This document shows positions 5,863-5,994 of a stretch of 5,994 nt of DNA, piece after piece (the stretch's first letter is position 1; the number at the start of each line of letters is the position of its first letter). A program made the translations under genes and the position numbers. This stretch comes from an uncultured Peptococcaceae bacterium (lineage in GTDB: Bacteria; Bacillota; Dehalobacteriia; UBA7702). The stretch lies in the NCBI GenBank assembly GCA_937919295.1, contig CALFRX010000324.1:1-5994 (forward strand), read 5' to 3'. The notes beneath the pieces were generated by a model. It searched no databases. It worked only from the letters and a program-made list of their open reading frames with translations, and had not been told where the DNA came from.

Positions 5863-5926
5863 GCGGGAAAGTGGCGAGGCCGCTTTTTTGACAAGCTAAA
5901 GTCCCTTGCTTTTCCGCTGTCAGCGG
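5863..5926 (+). promoter_or_regulatory. Putative transcription attenuator in the purE leader
   Basis: The terminator at 5868-5889 can be opposed by a competing helix. GCGGGAAAG (5863-5871) can pair with CTTTTCCGC (5909-5917) over 9 positions with one G-U. That pairing takes bases 5868-5871 from the terminator's 5' arm and also breaks a downstream hairpin, CCGCT/AGCGG (5914-5918 with 5922-5926, GTC loop). Two more helices could enclose the terminator: AGCTTG/CAAGCT (5857-5862 with 5892-5897) and TGTCAA/TTGACA (5842-5847 with 5888-5893). The effector is unknown; I saw no purine or ZTP riboswitch core. Confidence 0.45.
5868..5889 (+). terminator. Intrinsic terminator inside the purE leader
   Basis: AAAGTGGC (5868-5875) pairs with GCCGCTTT (5879-5886) over 8 positions including one U-G, with a GAG loop and six T at 5884-5889. 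It lies after the purE promoter and 58 bases before its start codon, with no complete gene between, so it most likely acts as a regulated stop rather than an operon end. Confidence 0.65.
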
Positions 5927-5947
5927 GAGGATTTTCGGAGGTGTAGC

Positions 5948-5994
5948 GTGAAAAAAGCGAAAGTAATCATTGTGATGGGCAGCGATTCCGATCT
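5948..5994 (+). CDS. purE: N5-carboxyaminoimidazole ribonucleotide mutase, N-terminal end only
   Basis: Only the first 15 codons are present; the gene runs off the window. The GTG at 5948-5950 is chosen because GGAGG (5937-5941) lies 6 bases upstream and an in-frame TAG (5945-5947) stands immediately before it. The product begins MKKAKVIIVMGSDSD; the strand followed by MGSDSD is the characteristic N-terminus of PurE, where the Gly-Ser-Asp loop forms part of the nucleotide/CO2-handling active site. PurE moves the carboxyl group of N5-CAIR to give CAIR in purine synthesis, in the cytoplasm. In Bacillota it is usually the first gene of a pur operon, which fits the long regulated-looking leader. 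Class I versus class II cannot be decided from this fragment. Confidence 0.88.
   Translation, partial: MKKAKVIIVMGSDSD

Noticed and set aside
5821..5947. Purine or ZTP riboswitch upstream of purE
   Set aside because: Conserved core words and three-way junction or pseudoknot patterns of those classes could not be found by eye.

Overview
This window reads as chromosomal DNA of a low-to-mid GC Bacillota bacterium, probably an anaerobic clostridium-like or Negativicutes-like lineage. The basis is near-consensus sigma-A promoters (TTGACA-like and TATAAT hexamers 17 bases apart), strong AGGAGG-type ribosome binding sites, U-tailed intrinsic terminators and the gene families present. No rRNA, tRNA, CRISPR array or transposase was seen, and I cannot name the genus.

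Layout. 1-1497 (+) is the 3' part of a class B penicillin-binding protein gene that begins before the window. 1538-1999 is a self-contained unit: promoter, a 103-residue cysteine-rich protein of unknown function (a DUF6951-like family), and a terminator. 2023-3201 (-) is an AI-2E (UPF0118) family permease that converges on that terminator. A short divergent promoter region (3202-3323) separates it from 3324-4284 (+), a zinc-dependent phospholipase C-like gene broken by one net extra base near 3811-3845. A 257-base gap rich in hairpins leads to 4542-5606 (+), mannose-1-phosphate guanylyltransferase (ManC type), which makes GDP-mannose. After its terminator (5611-5640) comes a 300-base leader with a promoter, an inverted repeat, a possible tiny membrane peptide and an intrinsic terminator. 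It runs into the first 47 bases of purE (5948-5994), presumably the start of a purine synthesis operon.

How the parts relate. The genes look like several independent transcription units rather than one pathway. The PBP and ManC both serve the cell envelope, and the permease and PLC-like protein are also likely envelope-associated or exported, but nothing in the sequence ties them into one system. The best candidates for undescribed biology are the two non-coding leaders. The first, before manC, holds the gene's ribosome binding site inside a hairpin whose arms can also pair with an almost identical hairpin about 200 bases upstream. The second, before purE, carries an intrinsic terminator and a competing pairing that looks like an attenuator. 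Neither matched a riboswitch class I could recognise by eye.
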